64,000 nt of DNA from Lotus japonicus (taxonomy: Eukaryota; Streptophyta; Magnoliopsida; Fabales; Fabaceae), in assembly GCF_012489685.1 (NCBI RefSeq), contig NC_080043.1:9178501-9242500 (forward strand), written 5' to 3'. A program made the position numbers and the translations under genes. Below, in pieces: positions 35,675 to 47,829 of this stretch. The notes beneath the pieces were generated by a model. It saw only the letters and a list, made by a program, of their open reading frames with translations, had not been told where the DNA came from and did not search any database. The first letter of the stretch is position 1. Each line of letters begins with the position of its first letter.

Positions 35675-38600
35675 ATGGCTTTGCCGGAAATTCATTCTTG
35701 GACTTTAGGGGGATTGGTTGGAGCTTTTGTTGATCTTGCTATAGCTTATTTCTTGCTATGTGGATCTGCTTTTGCTTTCTTTGCTTACAAATTGTGCATG
35801 TTTTTTGGACTTTTCTTGCCTTGCCCATGCAAGGGGAGTTTTGGGTATAGGAATAGCAATTTCTGTGTGCATAAAATGCTGTTTGAGTGGCCTTCAAGGA
35901 AGATATGCTCAATTCAAGTGATGGCTGTGAGAAGGTTTCCTTTTGATGTTTTGTGGTTGAAGGGTCATTCATGCAATGCCAATGATAAAATGGTTGCCCA
36001 GAAAATGTTTGATAATAGGCTTGTTGAATTGGAAGATGAGGCATCCTGCAGTTCATATGCAAGCCCAAGATTGGTTTCCTTAGAAAAGGAGAATGGTTAT
36101 GATGCTAAGGGAAAGAGGGTCATGAGTCTGAAACGAAGATCCGGGATTCGGCGCAGGAGGAGGAGTGGTTATGATTGTGGGAAAATCTCTTCGGTTGTTC
36201 CTTCTGATAGTCTTCAATCTGATGTTGCCGTCACTTCCTGTTTGCCATGTGATGGCAGTATAATCAGAGATAGAACCAGTGAAAGAATATATCCTGCTTC
36301 AGGGAAAGAAGTTAGTGTACACTGTAAGTGAGAATTTACCAAATCTTCATTCATTCATTCAATGATTTCAATTAAAATGATATATTGTTTATGCGAATTC
36401 ACAGGCTTCTAATATATGCTATACTAGGCTAGCTCGCTCAGCATCTTGTGATCATAACGACAGATGATTTTTCTGAAGTTTCAATGTGTAATGTTAGAAG
36501 TATAATAGAAATTCACTCATGTGTCTTCACAGTTCACACAATGGCTTAACTTTTGGATAGTTAGTTTATGACATGGTATTACAACCTCTATAACCCCGTG
36601 GTCTAGAATTCAATCATTGTTGCCCCCAATCATCCTAATAAAAAGAGTTGAATTTCAGCAGAGTACGTGGATAGTGTTCGATCATTGCTGCCACTAATTA
36701 TTCTGATAAAAATAGTTGAATTTCAGCACAAGTTAGAAGAGTCTGTGCATTGTCCACGCTGCAAGCCAAATGAGCTATTGCATGAGGAGGCATGTTAGAA
36801 GTATAATATAAAATCATCCATGTCGCTTCACCCAACATCTTAAGCTCTTAGGATTTTGGTTCATGACGAATAGCTTTGAATCTTACATTCTTATTGAATA
36901 CCTATACTATATTTCTATTATTTTATGCACGCTGCTGAATTTTGGCTTTTAACTTCCCTGTATTTTTCCATCCTTCTATTTTTAGACGTTGAAGATGCCC
37001 AAAGTGGTCATGATTTGGATGAAAAGACCTGTCACAGTTATGAATTTAATGGATCAATAGTTGATAGTCCAGAACAGGACAAATATTCATCCTCATTGGA
37101 ACACTACATGAGTAATATGCAAGACAATTTCCAGATTATTGGAAATGAAGGGGACCGTATCAAGATGTTGGAAAATGCACTTAAAGAAGAGAAAGCTGCC
37201 TATGCTGCTCTATACCAAGAGCTAGAGAAGGAGAGAGCTGCATCTGCTAGTGCTGCTGATGAAGCCATGGCTATGATATCGCGTCTGCAAGAGGAGAAGG
37301 CATCCATGGAAATGGAAATGAGGCAATACCAGAGGATGATAGAAGAAAGAGATGCTTATGAGGAAGAAGAGATGAATATTCTTCAAGAGATCCTTATAAG
37401 AAGGGAAAGGGAGTATCACTCTCTGGAAAAGGAACTTGAATCTTATAGGCAGACAAATTCGAATGGAAGGGATGGCAGGACGAAGTTGCAGCTCGATGGA
37501 CAAAGGCTACCAATTTCAGTTGAAAGATATGAAGATCCACCACAGATTGAAAGCACCATATCAATTGTTAAGAAAGATGAAATAGTAAACATTTCATCAA
37601 ATTACATGGTTGCTGAGGATTATATCAATACAGAAGATGGAGAAGAGCTGGAGAAAAACACAGAGCGCAAGGGTCAAGGGCATGAAGATCTGCATAGTTG
37701 CTTTTATGATACTGAACCTGATGTACTTGATGTCCATGTTGTTGATGACAACATAGAACTTAGGGAAGAGGAAAATGAAAAGTTACGTAGTTATTCATCT
37801 GGTACTCTTTCAAATGAACATGATGTGAGTATTGATGGTCCAGCTAGTCAGTTATCTATGTTCTCTAACTCAAGATGCAAAACTTTGCCTTCTGATTCTG
37901 GAAGTGATTCTTCATGTGCAGTTCATAATGAAAAGTTAAAGATTGACAATGAGATTGAAATTCTCGGAGAAAGGCTAAGGATGGTAAAACATGAAAAAGA
38001 AAAATTAACTTTTTTCGCGGAGAACAGAGAAAGTGAAAAAGATCGTTTGAAGCTTCTGGAGGAGATACCGAACCATGTTCAACAAATTAAACAGTTAAGG
38101 AACCCTGTACGTGGGACTTCCTTGCCCCCTTCATCAGCAAAGGTATAACTCACCCCTTCTTATTTACAAAGCTTTAATTTACTATTGAAATTAAGTTATT
38201 CTCTAGACAAGTGTATGTGGTGATTGTAGGTTATGTGCAACAATTCTTAAGTCATGATCATCTATTGTTTTTCACCAAATTTCATGTGCTAATTACACTT
38301 CTTTCTAGCATATATTGGTTTCTTATGCTTCAATTATATGAGACAAAGGACAAAGATTAGCTTGAATTTGACTTATCTCCTCAATTACAAATTATTATAT
38401 GGACAGAATCAAGGTACTGGTTCTCGTGGTTGAAATAGACTTTCTTATATTGTTTATAGAGCTTTTAAAAGCTCAAATTCACGTATTTTTTTTGGACTTG
38501 TTTGAAGAGTACATTCGACGTAAGCTTAAGGAGTCTAACAATCTGATCTAAAAACACTTAACTTTGGTAACCCCAGGAACTTCTGTTTTACTTTCTATAT

Positions 38601-39273
38601 AATGAACCAGTGTCTGTAGTTTTAAACTTATCATGATTTAACTGCAAGCAATTAGGCAGATTTCTTACTCTTGTAGTAAGGATGAAATGCTACCTTGCCC
38701 GTCCGTATTGTGATGTCTGAGGAACTATCTTATTACATACTAACGTTATCAAAGTGAGTTATCATACTAAGAGCTCGTTTGGATACAGGCTTATTAGAGG
38801 CTTATATACTATAAAGATCACTAGATAAGCTTTAATAAGTGCTCTTTGGTTTTGCATATCTCCATTGCCTAACTTTATGGCTGTATCTCTTAAATTACCG
38901 TGTCATGTAGTGTATCTGTAACTTTTCCTGAGCATAATGCTCACAGAAGGAAAACATCAAAACTCAAAAAGCTTAGTCATGAAGGTCCAACTTGAAACCT
39001 GCGGTTACTCCCAATTGTGAAAGTTTTGCTTGAATTGATATTTTCTTGCATATCAATATTTCTGAAACAGATATTGTTTGGTGCTAATTCAACATTATAA
39101 CATACTTAATGGTATATTTCTTGTATTTGTCACTGTTGTTTAGCTTAGTGACCGGTCATAATGTAGCTCTTGGTCATTGTTATGTTGCTTTATGGCCAAT
39201 GCTGATAATATCTATTTCTTCTCAGGCAAGCTTGAAGAAAAGTGCGTCTTGGGAGACATGTGAAAGCTGCTAA
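35675..39273 (+). CDS. Myosin-binding protein (GTD-binding / DUF593), membrane-anchored
   Basis: These plant proteins sit in vesicle or ER membranes and bind the globular tail of class XI myosins, acting as cargo receptors for cytoplasmic streaming. Exons are 35675-36323, 36986-38142 and 39226-39273 (617 aa), in phase. Residues about 10-50 form a hydrophobic anchor (LGGLVGAFVDLAIAYFLLCG and on) ending in the Cys/Pro stretch LPCPCKG. A basic patch (KRRSGIRRRRRSG) lies near 155. The GTD-binding coiled coil spans about 281-371: KEEKAAYAALYQELEKERAA, ADEAMAMISRLQEEKASMEM then EMRQYQRMIEERDAYEEEEM. A second coiled coil is near 560-595. The tail is LKKSASWETCESC. An AG just before the start (35668) suggests a 5' UTR intron. 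Intron 1 contains a TRIM. The members most alike are the MyoB7/5-type short forms; the exact subtype is not resolved. Confidence 0.9.
36492..36868 (+). mobile_element. TRIM element in intron 1 of the myosin-binding protein gene
   Basis: The two terminal repeats are 36492-36573 and 36793-36868. Both begin TGTTAGAAGTATAATA and end in a TTATGACA/TCATGACG type sequence. Directly after the 5' LTR is TGGTATTACAACC (36574), a decayed tRNA-Met primer site. Before the 3' LTR is a purine tract GCATGAGGAGGCA, a plausible polypurine tract. The internal region has no ORF and carries a roughly 49-bp duplication offset by 68 bp (36611-36660 and 36679-36727). No target duplication was visible. Confidence 0.8.
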
Positions 39274-40859
39274 ATCATGTAGAGTTGCACGTTTTCAACT
39301 GTCATAAGCTTTGTCCTTGGCAACTTGTAAATGGAAAATACCTCTGGTAGCCTCTAGAAATTCACCACCATTTCCTTTACCTTGGTACATGTTTTAGTTA
39401 TCTAAATAAACCTTATCATAGTCCACTAGGTTCAATATGTAGTCAAAGCAGTTTTGAAGCCTTGAAGGTACATGGGTTATGATGTGTGTTTGCCTTAGTG
39501 GGATATGGCACATGGGTTATGAACTGTAAGTAACTGCATATCCTTTTCCTCCATGTTCTTGTAGCTTGAGGTATCGTGTCTATATTTGATAGAGAACAGC
39601 TTATAAATGAAATTATTGCTTCCAAATTCTTTATGTTGTAATTATGTGCTAGTGTGTGTAGTAATAATGAATAATGATTATGTCCTTGTGTGTGTGATTA
39701 TGCTATTAAAAAGATTTAGAAGTTTTTTAAATTAAAGCCTGATCTTCCTTAAAAAAAAAATATTAAAGCCTGGTCAAGGGCAAATGTATATGAGAAAATC
39801 AGGAAGATCAGGCTTTAATTTTGGGGGGCACATAAAAACATCATTCAGTTGGGGGGCAATCCTCCTCGGGGAGAAACCCTAACGCTCGTACTTAGGAGTG
39901 AGCATCTGCTGGCCTCCCCAACATGCTATTGGTGTCATGCTCGGTAGTCCTTGATTCTCATAAGAACATTTGGCATTGTTCGTTGGGTAATTCACTGTCC
40001 CTCTGGAGTCAATTTTCTTTCTACCGATCTTGTTGATCAAATAAAGCACAACAATTAGTCCAATCACACGTCCCGTGAGAGATTCATAAGAAACTCGAAG
40101 AAAATTGAAGAACTTTCGAAGTGATGCTATATCAAGTAATGCGCAAAAACCATTTCCACTAGAAGATTCAGCTAGAGATATCTATGAACCATTCACCAGA
40201 AGGACCTTGGTCTTAGGAAGTGTCAAGATGCCTATTCGAGAAATTTGATATCTTTCGAGTGACACATATAACTGATGCAAAATCGCATTAGTAGATGAGG
40301 TGGATGCGATGACATGTAGGTTGTTTCTCTCAACTCTAAAGGGAGAAACCTTTCATTAGTAGATGAGGTGGATGCGACAACCTGAACCTGACAGTACATG
40401 TTAAATTAAATAGCAACAGTGAAGGCTTGGGGTAAGAAGGAGATGATGAAGGTGAGGTTGAGGATGCGACAAACCAAAATCACTTCCTTGATTTTTTCTT
40501 GTCAAAGCCTGGATTTTTGTTTGTCAAAGGTCAAAGCCTGGTTATAATTTTGTTTCCAAATGTGTACAACATAGAGTTCAAGCTCATGAAAGCCCAAAAA
40601 CAGAAATAATATCAACCTAATGAATCCACAACACAACATCATCTAAGCCCACTATCACCATGTCCTCTCACCTCACCTCACCACAATGTCTCATTATGCT
40701 ATCACTGTCCCACCACCACCCACCTTCCCCCCAACCAAACAACCACCACCAAATGTCAACCATACCCCAAACCCACCACCACTCAAATCTCAACCCCCCT
40801 TATCCCACATAAAAACACCACCTCCCTAACAAACTCTCAACTCAAACCCTAACCCTAAA
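39274..40859. other. Spacer with small inverted and direct repeats
   Basis: An inverted repeat of ATTAAAGCCTGATCTTCCT (39731-39750) pairs with 39801-39819. The same left arm is duplicated at 39762-39775 behind a poly-A run, consistent with a micro-insertion. CATTAGTAGATGAGGTGG and the bases after it recur at 40286-40309 and 40354-40377. A minus-strand ORF at 39879-40067 has no recognised family. The last 250 bp are C/A-rich (CCACCACC words) and form the leader and promoter of the trihelix gene. Confidence 0.45.
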
Positions 40860-41729
40860 ATGGCAACTCCTCCACCTCCAGCCACCACCTCCGCCGGCAA
40901 GAAACCCCAACCGATCCCTTGGACCCACCAAGAGACGGTGAACCTCATCCGCGCGTACCAAGAGAAATGGTACTCCCTCAAACGCGGCCCTCTCCGCTCC
41001 AACAAGTGGGAAGAGGTCGCCGTCGTTGTCGCCGCGCGATGCGGCTACGACTTCGCCCACCCTTCTAAGTCCGCCCTCCAGTGCCGCCATAAGATCGAGA
41101 AGCTCCGCCAGCGCCACCGCGCTGAGAAACACCGCCCTGCCACCCGCCCCTGGCAGTATTTCTCCCTCATGGATGACCTCGAGCGTGGTCCGCTCCCTAT
41201 CTCCGCTCATCCCCTCGCGTCTTTGCCCCCTGGCGTCGATGAAGATGAAGAAGATGATGAAATTGAACATGGTGGTGAAGGTGATGTTCATGATCATGAT
41301 GATAGGGTTAACTATATGAAATCTAAGAGTGTGAATTATATTCTTAAACAGAGATCCGCACCATCTGCAATCAATGCAACCAAGAATCGAGCCGCGTTTA
41401 ATGTTTGGGATGATGAACATGATGATGGTGATGATGATGAGGTTGAGGAGGAGGAGGAGGAGGAAGAGGAAGATGAAGGATTGGGAATGAGTGAGAGTGG
41501 GTTGGTTTTAGGGTTAACTGAAGAGATTAAAGCTTTCGGGGAGCGATTTATTGGATTGGAGAATTTGAAGATGGAGATGATGAAGGAAACTGAGAGGTTT
41601 AGGTTTGAGATGGAGAAGAAGAGGATGAGGATGATTCTCGAATCGCAGCGCCGGGTTGTTGATTCCATTGGCAGGGCTTTTGGTTCTTCTTCTTCTTCAA
41701 AGAGGATGAAGATTACTCGCCCGATTTGA
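40860..41729 (+). CDS. SIP1-clade trihelix transcription factor
   Basis: This is a nuclear DNA-binding protein; SIP1/ASIL trihelix factors bind GT-type elements and several repress embryo-maturation genes in seedlings. It is an intronless ORF of 289 aa. The N-terminus is Pro/Ala-rich. The trihelix domain is about residues 20-90: PWTHQETVNLIRAYQEKWYS, SNKWEEVAVVVAARCGYDF, then SALQCRHKIEKLRQRHRAEK. The conserved aromatic/hydrophobic positions of the three helices are present. Then come two acidic runs (DEDEEDDE near 127 and a poly-Glu stretch near 195-207). The C-terminal helix is the SIP1-clade coiled coil, about 220-275 (EEIKAFGERFIGLENLKMEM, then ERFRFEMEKKRMRMILESQR), ending in KRMKITRPI with a basic, nuclear-localisation-like tail. 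The 5' half is markedly GC-rich (codon third positions C/G) compared with the 3' half. The leader contains an AACCCTAACCCTAAA motif just before the start. Confidence 0.9.
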   Translation: MATPPPPATTSAGKKPQPIPWTHQETVNLIRAYQEKWYSLKRGPLRSNKWEEVAVVVAARCGYDFAHPSKSALQCRHKIEKLRQRHRAEKHRPATRPWQYFSLMDDLERGPLPISAHPLASLPPGVDEDEEDDEIEHGGEGDVHDHDDRVNYMKSKSVNYILKQRSAPSAINATKNRAAFNVWDDEHDDGDDDEVEEEEEEEEEDEGLGMSESGLVLGLTEEIKAFGERFIGLENLKMEMMKETERFRFEMEKKRMRMILESQRRVVDSIGRAFGSSSSSKRMKITRPI

Positions 41730-43748
41730 AGGTTGTTTCGACTCCTTCTACTACCTGTTAAATTTTGTCTAATGTTATAGGGTTTATTTATTTAATGTTT
41801 TGAACTTGAAGCTTACTATGCTATTGTTGAATTGTTTTGTAATGTAGAGTTGTTTTCTCCCTATCATTTGATGAAAGCTTTGTACCATATTTTCATATTT
41901 ACAATAGCATGGTGGATTTGCCTGTAGAATGTGAAATATGATCAAAATAAATGGATTCTGGTTGCTTTCTAATGCAATAAACTGATAAAGTAAACAAAAT
42001 CAGTTGCATTTGCTTGCCCATGATGTTAGAGTGCCAATTGATTATCCTGTTTATTGTTGCATTGGAATTTGGAATTCCTTATTACAACTTGAGTCTTTGA
42101 TTTTTACTCGAATCTCCACCCAGCTCAACTGCTTGAGTGGAAGTTGATTAGTTGAGTCTTCATGTTAAAAGAGTTGATTTCAGAGCCAACGAGCTTGTAG
42201 CTCAAGTAACTTCAGCCCCAGTCTATAGATTAGGTGTTATAAACTTATGATGCTGCTAGAGGTTCAATCCTCTATTAGGCCATCTTATCCCTTATCTCGT
42301 TGGCATGTGCTTGCACCTCTCAGTGAACGCCAAAGGAAAGTATTTTGTATTTGTTAGAGCTTTTATTGAGGAATGATGAAAGATTTCTCTTTTAAGATAT
42401 CTCCAATGCCATACATGCTTCATGCTGGTTGTTGTAGTAATAACTTTAAGATAACAAGAGAGATAACAAAACTCTGCATATTACCTATGTTTCTAAAGTT
42501 TCTTTTAGAATTGTTTGTAATATGGTACCTGTGATGAACAAACCATCTAGATTCTGAAGAAATCTTGTCTCGTTCTTCATACTTTTTTGTCTATGATAAT
42601 TCTACAGATGTGCTTTTCTTAGGAAAGGTGTTTTGTAAAGCCTTCTGGTTCTTTTATCTTGTAGGTTATTCAATGATAAGCAGCAAATGCCCATTCATTT
42701 TATGTTTTTCATATCCATGGCTTCTTTTGAAAATAGCTTTGTGACCACGATAGGGTGAAAAGGTGGGAATCAATTGTGCACCTATAGATGTAATTACGTT
42801 CAGTTTTTTAAACACTACTTGTATGGTTTTCCAAGTAACATCATTAGCATGCCATTAATAATTTGATTTTGAAGAAGTTGAAAGATTCTCAGAGCCTAAA
42901 TGTTGCTCAAGTTTGTCTTTCAAAGCAGATTCAATTGTTGACCAGAAAGAAAAAAGAGAGATCTAGTTAAAATTTATGCACTGCAGTGTCATTATGGGTT
43001 CTTCTTAAGAATCATTCTACCCAGCCTTATGCAGTTATGATCTGCACGGGAAGATACTAGTTGACCTAGTATTGAGATTTTAGGCTGCGGCTCCTCTAAA
43101 GTGAGGAGGGTAAAGTAAGCTTTACAACCATTGCTTGAGATATTTTATTGACCTTTTCAAACTCGGTAATCACCATTAACGGTTAAGGCTATGTTTGTAT
43201 ATTTACATTAGGTTGAACTTAAACGTAAACGAAACAATTGTGGTCTTTCACGTTTAAGCACTTTGGAAATCGTGCACACACACTTTAAGAGAACCCAACG
43301 GATGTTTGGGCTAAAACCAAACACACACTAAGCTGGTTAGTTTACCTTGTAAAGCTAGTTCACTCACTTTAGAGTTGCTAAATGCAAGGTTTTTACACTG
43401 AACCAGTTTAGTTTAAGGTTCAATTGTCCATTGTGATTTAACTGGTGTAATTAAATAATATTTGTAAGAACTAATATAAGATATTGAAATTAATGCTTAA
43501 AAAAATTAATACCATCTCTTCAATATACTTGAAAAATAAAAATTACACCCCATTTATGTGACTGAATCAAGGGATTTTCAATCCCTGATGTGTAGAGGAG
43601 ATTGGCCATGCTTGTAGCATTTTATGTTTGTTTCATGTTCTTTATTGCATATAAGGGTTCTCTGCTTTTGAGGATTCCTTATCCTGCTCTCTAAAGTTAA
43701 ACTTTCCCTGTTTTCTCTGCAACAATGATTTTACCTGGGATAAATGAA
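41730..43748. other. Spacer with SINE-like and MITE-like remnants
   Basis: Near 42198-42270 TAGCTCAAG and AGGTTCAATCC resemble the A and B boxes of a tRNA-derived SINE. Near 43085-43190 CTCCTCTAAAGTGAGGAGGG and TAAAGTAAG match the MITE-like family seen at 1022 and 2725. No gene was recognised. Confidence 0.4.
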
Positions 43749-45009
43749 TAACGAAGTGGTGCCCACTAGGGTGGGCAATTAACATATTGGTCCATGGGTG
43801 AACCACTATTAAGAACCATTAGATCTTAGAATCAAGGAATATTCTATAGATGAATGGCTAGGATTGAAAAGATGATAAAAGGGTAAAAGGGTAAAATTCT
43901 TTTTCTTATTAATTAAAAAATAAAACAAAAATAACAATTTCTAAAATTTCATTTCCAAATTGCAAGAACTTTGTCAGATTTCAGATTTCATCAAATTTTC
44001 CAGATTTCACATATCTTTTTCTTTTTCTAGAACATCTTTAAGCATGATTTCCCAAGGTATTCAACAATGTTCAGTACTGTAAAACTAGAGAGAACAAATC
44101 AACTCAGTTCACAACCAAAACTTCAATACAGAAGAAATAAAAAATGGATCATAACAACATTAAAATTTAGAACCGAGACAAGCATCTACAATGGTCACAT
44201 AATCACAAAGAAACAGGGGAGGAAACAAAAAGAAACAACCGACACCATCCAGCCAATACTTGCCATAGCAAAAAGCACTAGTCAAGGAGATAATTAAAGT
44301 TAAAGCTACAAATTAGCCACCAAGCAATATGTCTCGCGACCCACACTCATTAATCCCCATCCAAGCATACATATCCACATCAAACCAAGTTCCCCATACC
44401 AGTAGCAGGGATTTCCTGGTAGTGATGTTAAGAACCTAACAGGTCCCTTAACTCTGAGCCTCTTTTCTTCGCACCGCGAATCAGGTCGAAACAAAGCTTC
44501 TCGAGATTTCATCATATCTTCACCTTGTTCCCGTTCTCCAACCCCTCCATTCATATCTGGGCTCAATTCACTCGCGACCCACTCCCATCGCGCTTCCGAT
44601 CTAGCACCGCCACGTTGCACAAAACGGCACCGCGTTTCTTCTCCACAACCGCTGCGCCGTGAGATCTGGGTTCGTGGTAGATCTGAACGACAAAGAGGAA
44701 GAAGAGAAGTTTGAGGACAAAGAGAAAGAAGCCAAGTTTGAGGGCGGCGAACTCGTAGCCAGCGCGGCGGAGATGCAGAAGAACCGAGAGTAGTTGCAGA
44801 GGAGGACGAGGTGGCAGATGGGAGGAGGTTCTGGATTTGGATCTGGTGTTGTGGTCTTGTGAAGAAGGGGGAGAAGGATCTGGTGAAGTGGTGGAGGTGT
44901 GAAAATTTTAGGATTTTAATTTTTTGGATATGCAAATTACGAAACACACCCTTGGTCCATGGGTGGACCATTTTATAAAATGACCACCCTAGTGGGCACC
45001 TAAAGAAGT
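43749..45009. mobile_element. Mutator-like element carrying GC-rich captured-looking DNA (Pack-MULE candidate)
   Basis: The body is 43758-45000 (1243 bp). The termini are GGTGCCCACTAGGGTGG and its exact complement at the right, with GGTCCATGGGTG also mirrored a little inside. The flanks TAACGAAGT (43749-43757) and TAAAGAAGT (45001-45009) agree at 8 of 9 positions, fitting a Mutator 9-bp target duplication with one mutation. The interior has no transposase. From about 44440 to 44900 it is strongly GC-rich and, on the minus strand, open for many codons with a Ser/Pro/Leu/Arg-rich reading that looks like the 5' part of a plant gene. This fits capture of a host gene segment; the donor is not identified. 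Confidence 0.75.
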
Positions 45010-45763
45010 ATTGAAAACTTTGCAAAAATAGGTAATATTTTGATGCCTTTTGTGCATTCCATAGTAGTGAGTTTAGTGAGGTTATAAACTCAAATTTTGT
45101 GATAGGACCAACCCTGGCGAGAACCAGCCTATCATGCCATTTCCCTCCCTCAGAAGGCGACCAGCTTTCAATACTGTTACGTTACGCTATCATTTTTCCA
45201 ATATCATGGATCATCGTTGAGCTATTAAGTTAAAACATATAACATTGAGGAATGTAAATGTGGGGTTTCTTGGTTCGATGGCAATTAAGGTTGCAATTTC
45301 TTAGAAGATAGGAACAAGGCTGAATATTAAGCACAACAAGTCAACAACAATACTTGCTGGTTTGCATCTGTTTTACCAACATCAGTTTTACAATTCACGT
45401 TTTAAGCCATATTTTGAGATAAAGTTTCTACCCCAGTAATTTTACCTTGCACAAGTGTAGATCAAAGAAAAGATAGGTATCCGACTGTAATAAATAATGT
45501 ACCTTGCAACAAAACCAACTAACTTCATCACAAAGATAGCACCTTCGCAGGGCACCGTTGTTGTCGAGGTGAAGTGAAGATGACATGTTGTCTCAATGTG
45601 ATAGAGCGGAGTGTGGATCCTCTGCAACAACTTTTACTCGAGTCTTCCTGCAGTAGAATCTTACCCCTTGATTTTCTCATAAACTGCAAGAGAGGATCCT
45701 GGTTCCATAGAGGGACGAGAAGACAAATATCTAAGTTGGTAAGGAAAAAAGGCAAGTTTAGTG
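45010..45763. other. Spacer, no gene assigned
   Basis: This is AT-rich DNA with no recognised ORF or repeat. Overlapping 60-75 codon ORFs on both strands around 45440-45775 show no family features. Confidence 0.4.
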
Positions 45764-47752
45764 TTTTTTCATGACTGTGAACTGTTTTTTAGAGAGCAAA
45801 AGAATTTATTAAAAGAAAAAAGCAAAGTACAACCCCCCAAAGGGGGGGAGGGACAAGGCAGAGGAACACACAAACGCTTTGCAGCAAAAAAACAGCCAAC
45901 AAACAAACCATCAGAAAAACTCCAGAAACCCCAAGCCAAGACACTCCAAAAACCCACTACATGAACCCTAAAGACCGCAAAACAACACAAGATCACTGCA
46001 AACCCACATGCCCATTATCCCTAAGGTACTCCGCCAGATCACGAATGACCTCTTCCTCGTTGCCAAGGTATTCCAAACCCGCACGTTTCCCCATGAGCGA
46101 AACTTCTTTATGTGGGCTAGAAGGGGAGGGGGACCATCCCTCGAAGGAACACACACGTCATCCTCGCAAACAACCTTCTTTGTTTGCTCTCTAGGTCTAC
46201 GAGGAGCCCCCTCCGAATAGCGTTGTGCCACTATCTTCTTCCTTGGCCGACCTCGGGGACGTCGAGCCTCGGAGGAGAAAGCTCAAGAATAGGGTCCCCA
46301 AAACAAAAATCTTCAAGAGAAGACATTGCCATAACTCCACCCACTCTTGAGCAGCAATTGAGCATGATCCCACCTCGTACCTAGAAGGCAAACCAGAAGA
46401 AAGGAGAGGAAAAAACATACTTCTTCCACTCTTATGAGATTTCCAGCAGCCAAACTCGAAGGACCCACCACCTCTAACTCAGAAACACAAACGGAAGGTG
46501 GAGAAAGGAGAGGGGGAAACAGAAGAGGAGCCTCCTTGCAACCCGCATGCGGGGAGAAGGCAGCTCCTTGAGGGGGCTTGAAGGCAATCCTAAGAATGAT
46601 CCAGCCGAACCAGATAGAGAAGGAACCTAAAACATACTAGAAGGAGAGGAGAGACTGTTGATAATATTAGCACAAAAATAGAGTAGTTGTTGCCAAAGAT
46701 AATCACTGATCCAAGACCAGAAATTATGCCTACAGCCAAAGGGAAAATTTAAGATTAATTTAAAATTAAACTCCCCTTTATTGAAAACCAAAAAATTCTT
46801 GTTCCCGACCCCTTTCAGTTGCATAAATTTAGGAGAGAAAAAATCTCCATCATTATCTGTAATTAATGGACTACTCCCTGCTTAAATTTCTCTCTCCGGA
46901 ACCTTTTCAACTCCCTCCCTTAGAATAGAAACGTTATTCTCTGAAAATAAGATTTCTTCTAGAAGCTTCAGAACCACGTTTGAAAGACTATCCTCTCCTT
47001 CTACACGGAACGAACCAGCGAACTCAGGAAAGTGATCCTTGTCAGTAAACCTTGGAACCGCATCAGAGATCCAATTTCCTTTAGCGAACATCATATCCTC
47101 CCCAGGTGAGGAAAAAACCGGCTTGCAACCCTTAGAACTCCCCAATAGTGCATCGCGCCAGGGAGATGGGGAAGGAAACGACCCAATCCCCTTTTGGCTC
47201 TAGACCTGAGACGAGGAACCATGCACTTTGGTAAACCCAACTACCTTCCACATCTTGATTTGCACACTTTGAAGCACGACTTCGCGGAATCGCTAAAGAT
47301 AGGGTAGCACCCCCCCCAACTTCACCCCGTTTAGAGCTCTGATCGCAAGAGATGCATCTCCCTTGAAAGATACCTGACGAAGCCAAAAAGAAATCTTCTA
47401 CCCTGCTTTCTTTGACGCTGTATGAACACATTGAAGAGCTTTCCATATTGTGCAAAGAGATCATGAATCTTGTGATAGCCCACCCTATCTGCGATCCCGT
47501 CAACGAACAACGAGAAGTATTGTTGTGCTCCACTAGTACCTCTAGAAAACAAACCATCTTCTTCATCCCCTGGTCATCTCCATTGAGAGCTCCTCCTTCT
47601 AGACCTTGAACACGACCAACTGCCAAAGGCGAACAACCAGGACCATAAGCCACCACCTCTTTGGCTGCTAAGACGTTTAAAACCCTAGCAGAGCTAAATG
47701 GCTCAATTCTAAATCTCTTGTCTAGTTATATTTTTTTTCATAGTTGTGAACT
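45764..47752 (-). mobile_element. ORF1-only LINE-type retrocopy with poly-A and TSD
   Basis: On the minus strand the element runs from about 47732 to 45784 and ends in an A run (T run at 45785-45790). The flanking 20-bp sequences 45764-45783 and 47733-47752 (TTTTTTCAT then three transitions then TGTGAACT) agree at 17 of 20, consistent with an aged target duplication. Near its 5' end it encodes an RRM: SLFVDGIADRV (RNP2-like) and RRFLFGFVRY (RNP1-like), about 47360-47530. This is the domain found in ORF1 of plant L1-type LINEs. Further on are acidic stretches, and near 46230-46290 a frame-shifted RGRPRKK AT-hook-like motif. Several frame breaks exist. No endonuclease or reverse transcriptase follows before the poly-A. 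Its 3' part is homologous to the insertion at 48262-48910. Confidence 0.7.
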
Positions 47753-47829
47753 TAAAATCTGAAATGTGTAAATGAAAAGGAGAAAATGAAGTTGATTAGT
47801 TTTAATAGTTTTTTACTGATTTAAAGGTA

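Noticed and set aside
39879..40067. 62-codon minus ORF as a membrane peptide gene
   Set aside because: A short hydrophobic start only; the surroundings are small repeats and no homology is recognised.
40842..41420. Long minus-strand ORF of 192 codons
   Set aside because: It is the antisense of the GC-rich half of the trihelix CDS, where stop codons are rare; no family features.
44306..45025. 239-codon minus-strand ORF as a host gene
   Set aside because: It runs through the right terminal repeat of the Mutator-like element and begins outside it; better explained as TE plus captured fragment.
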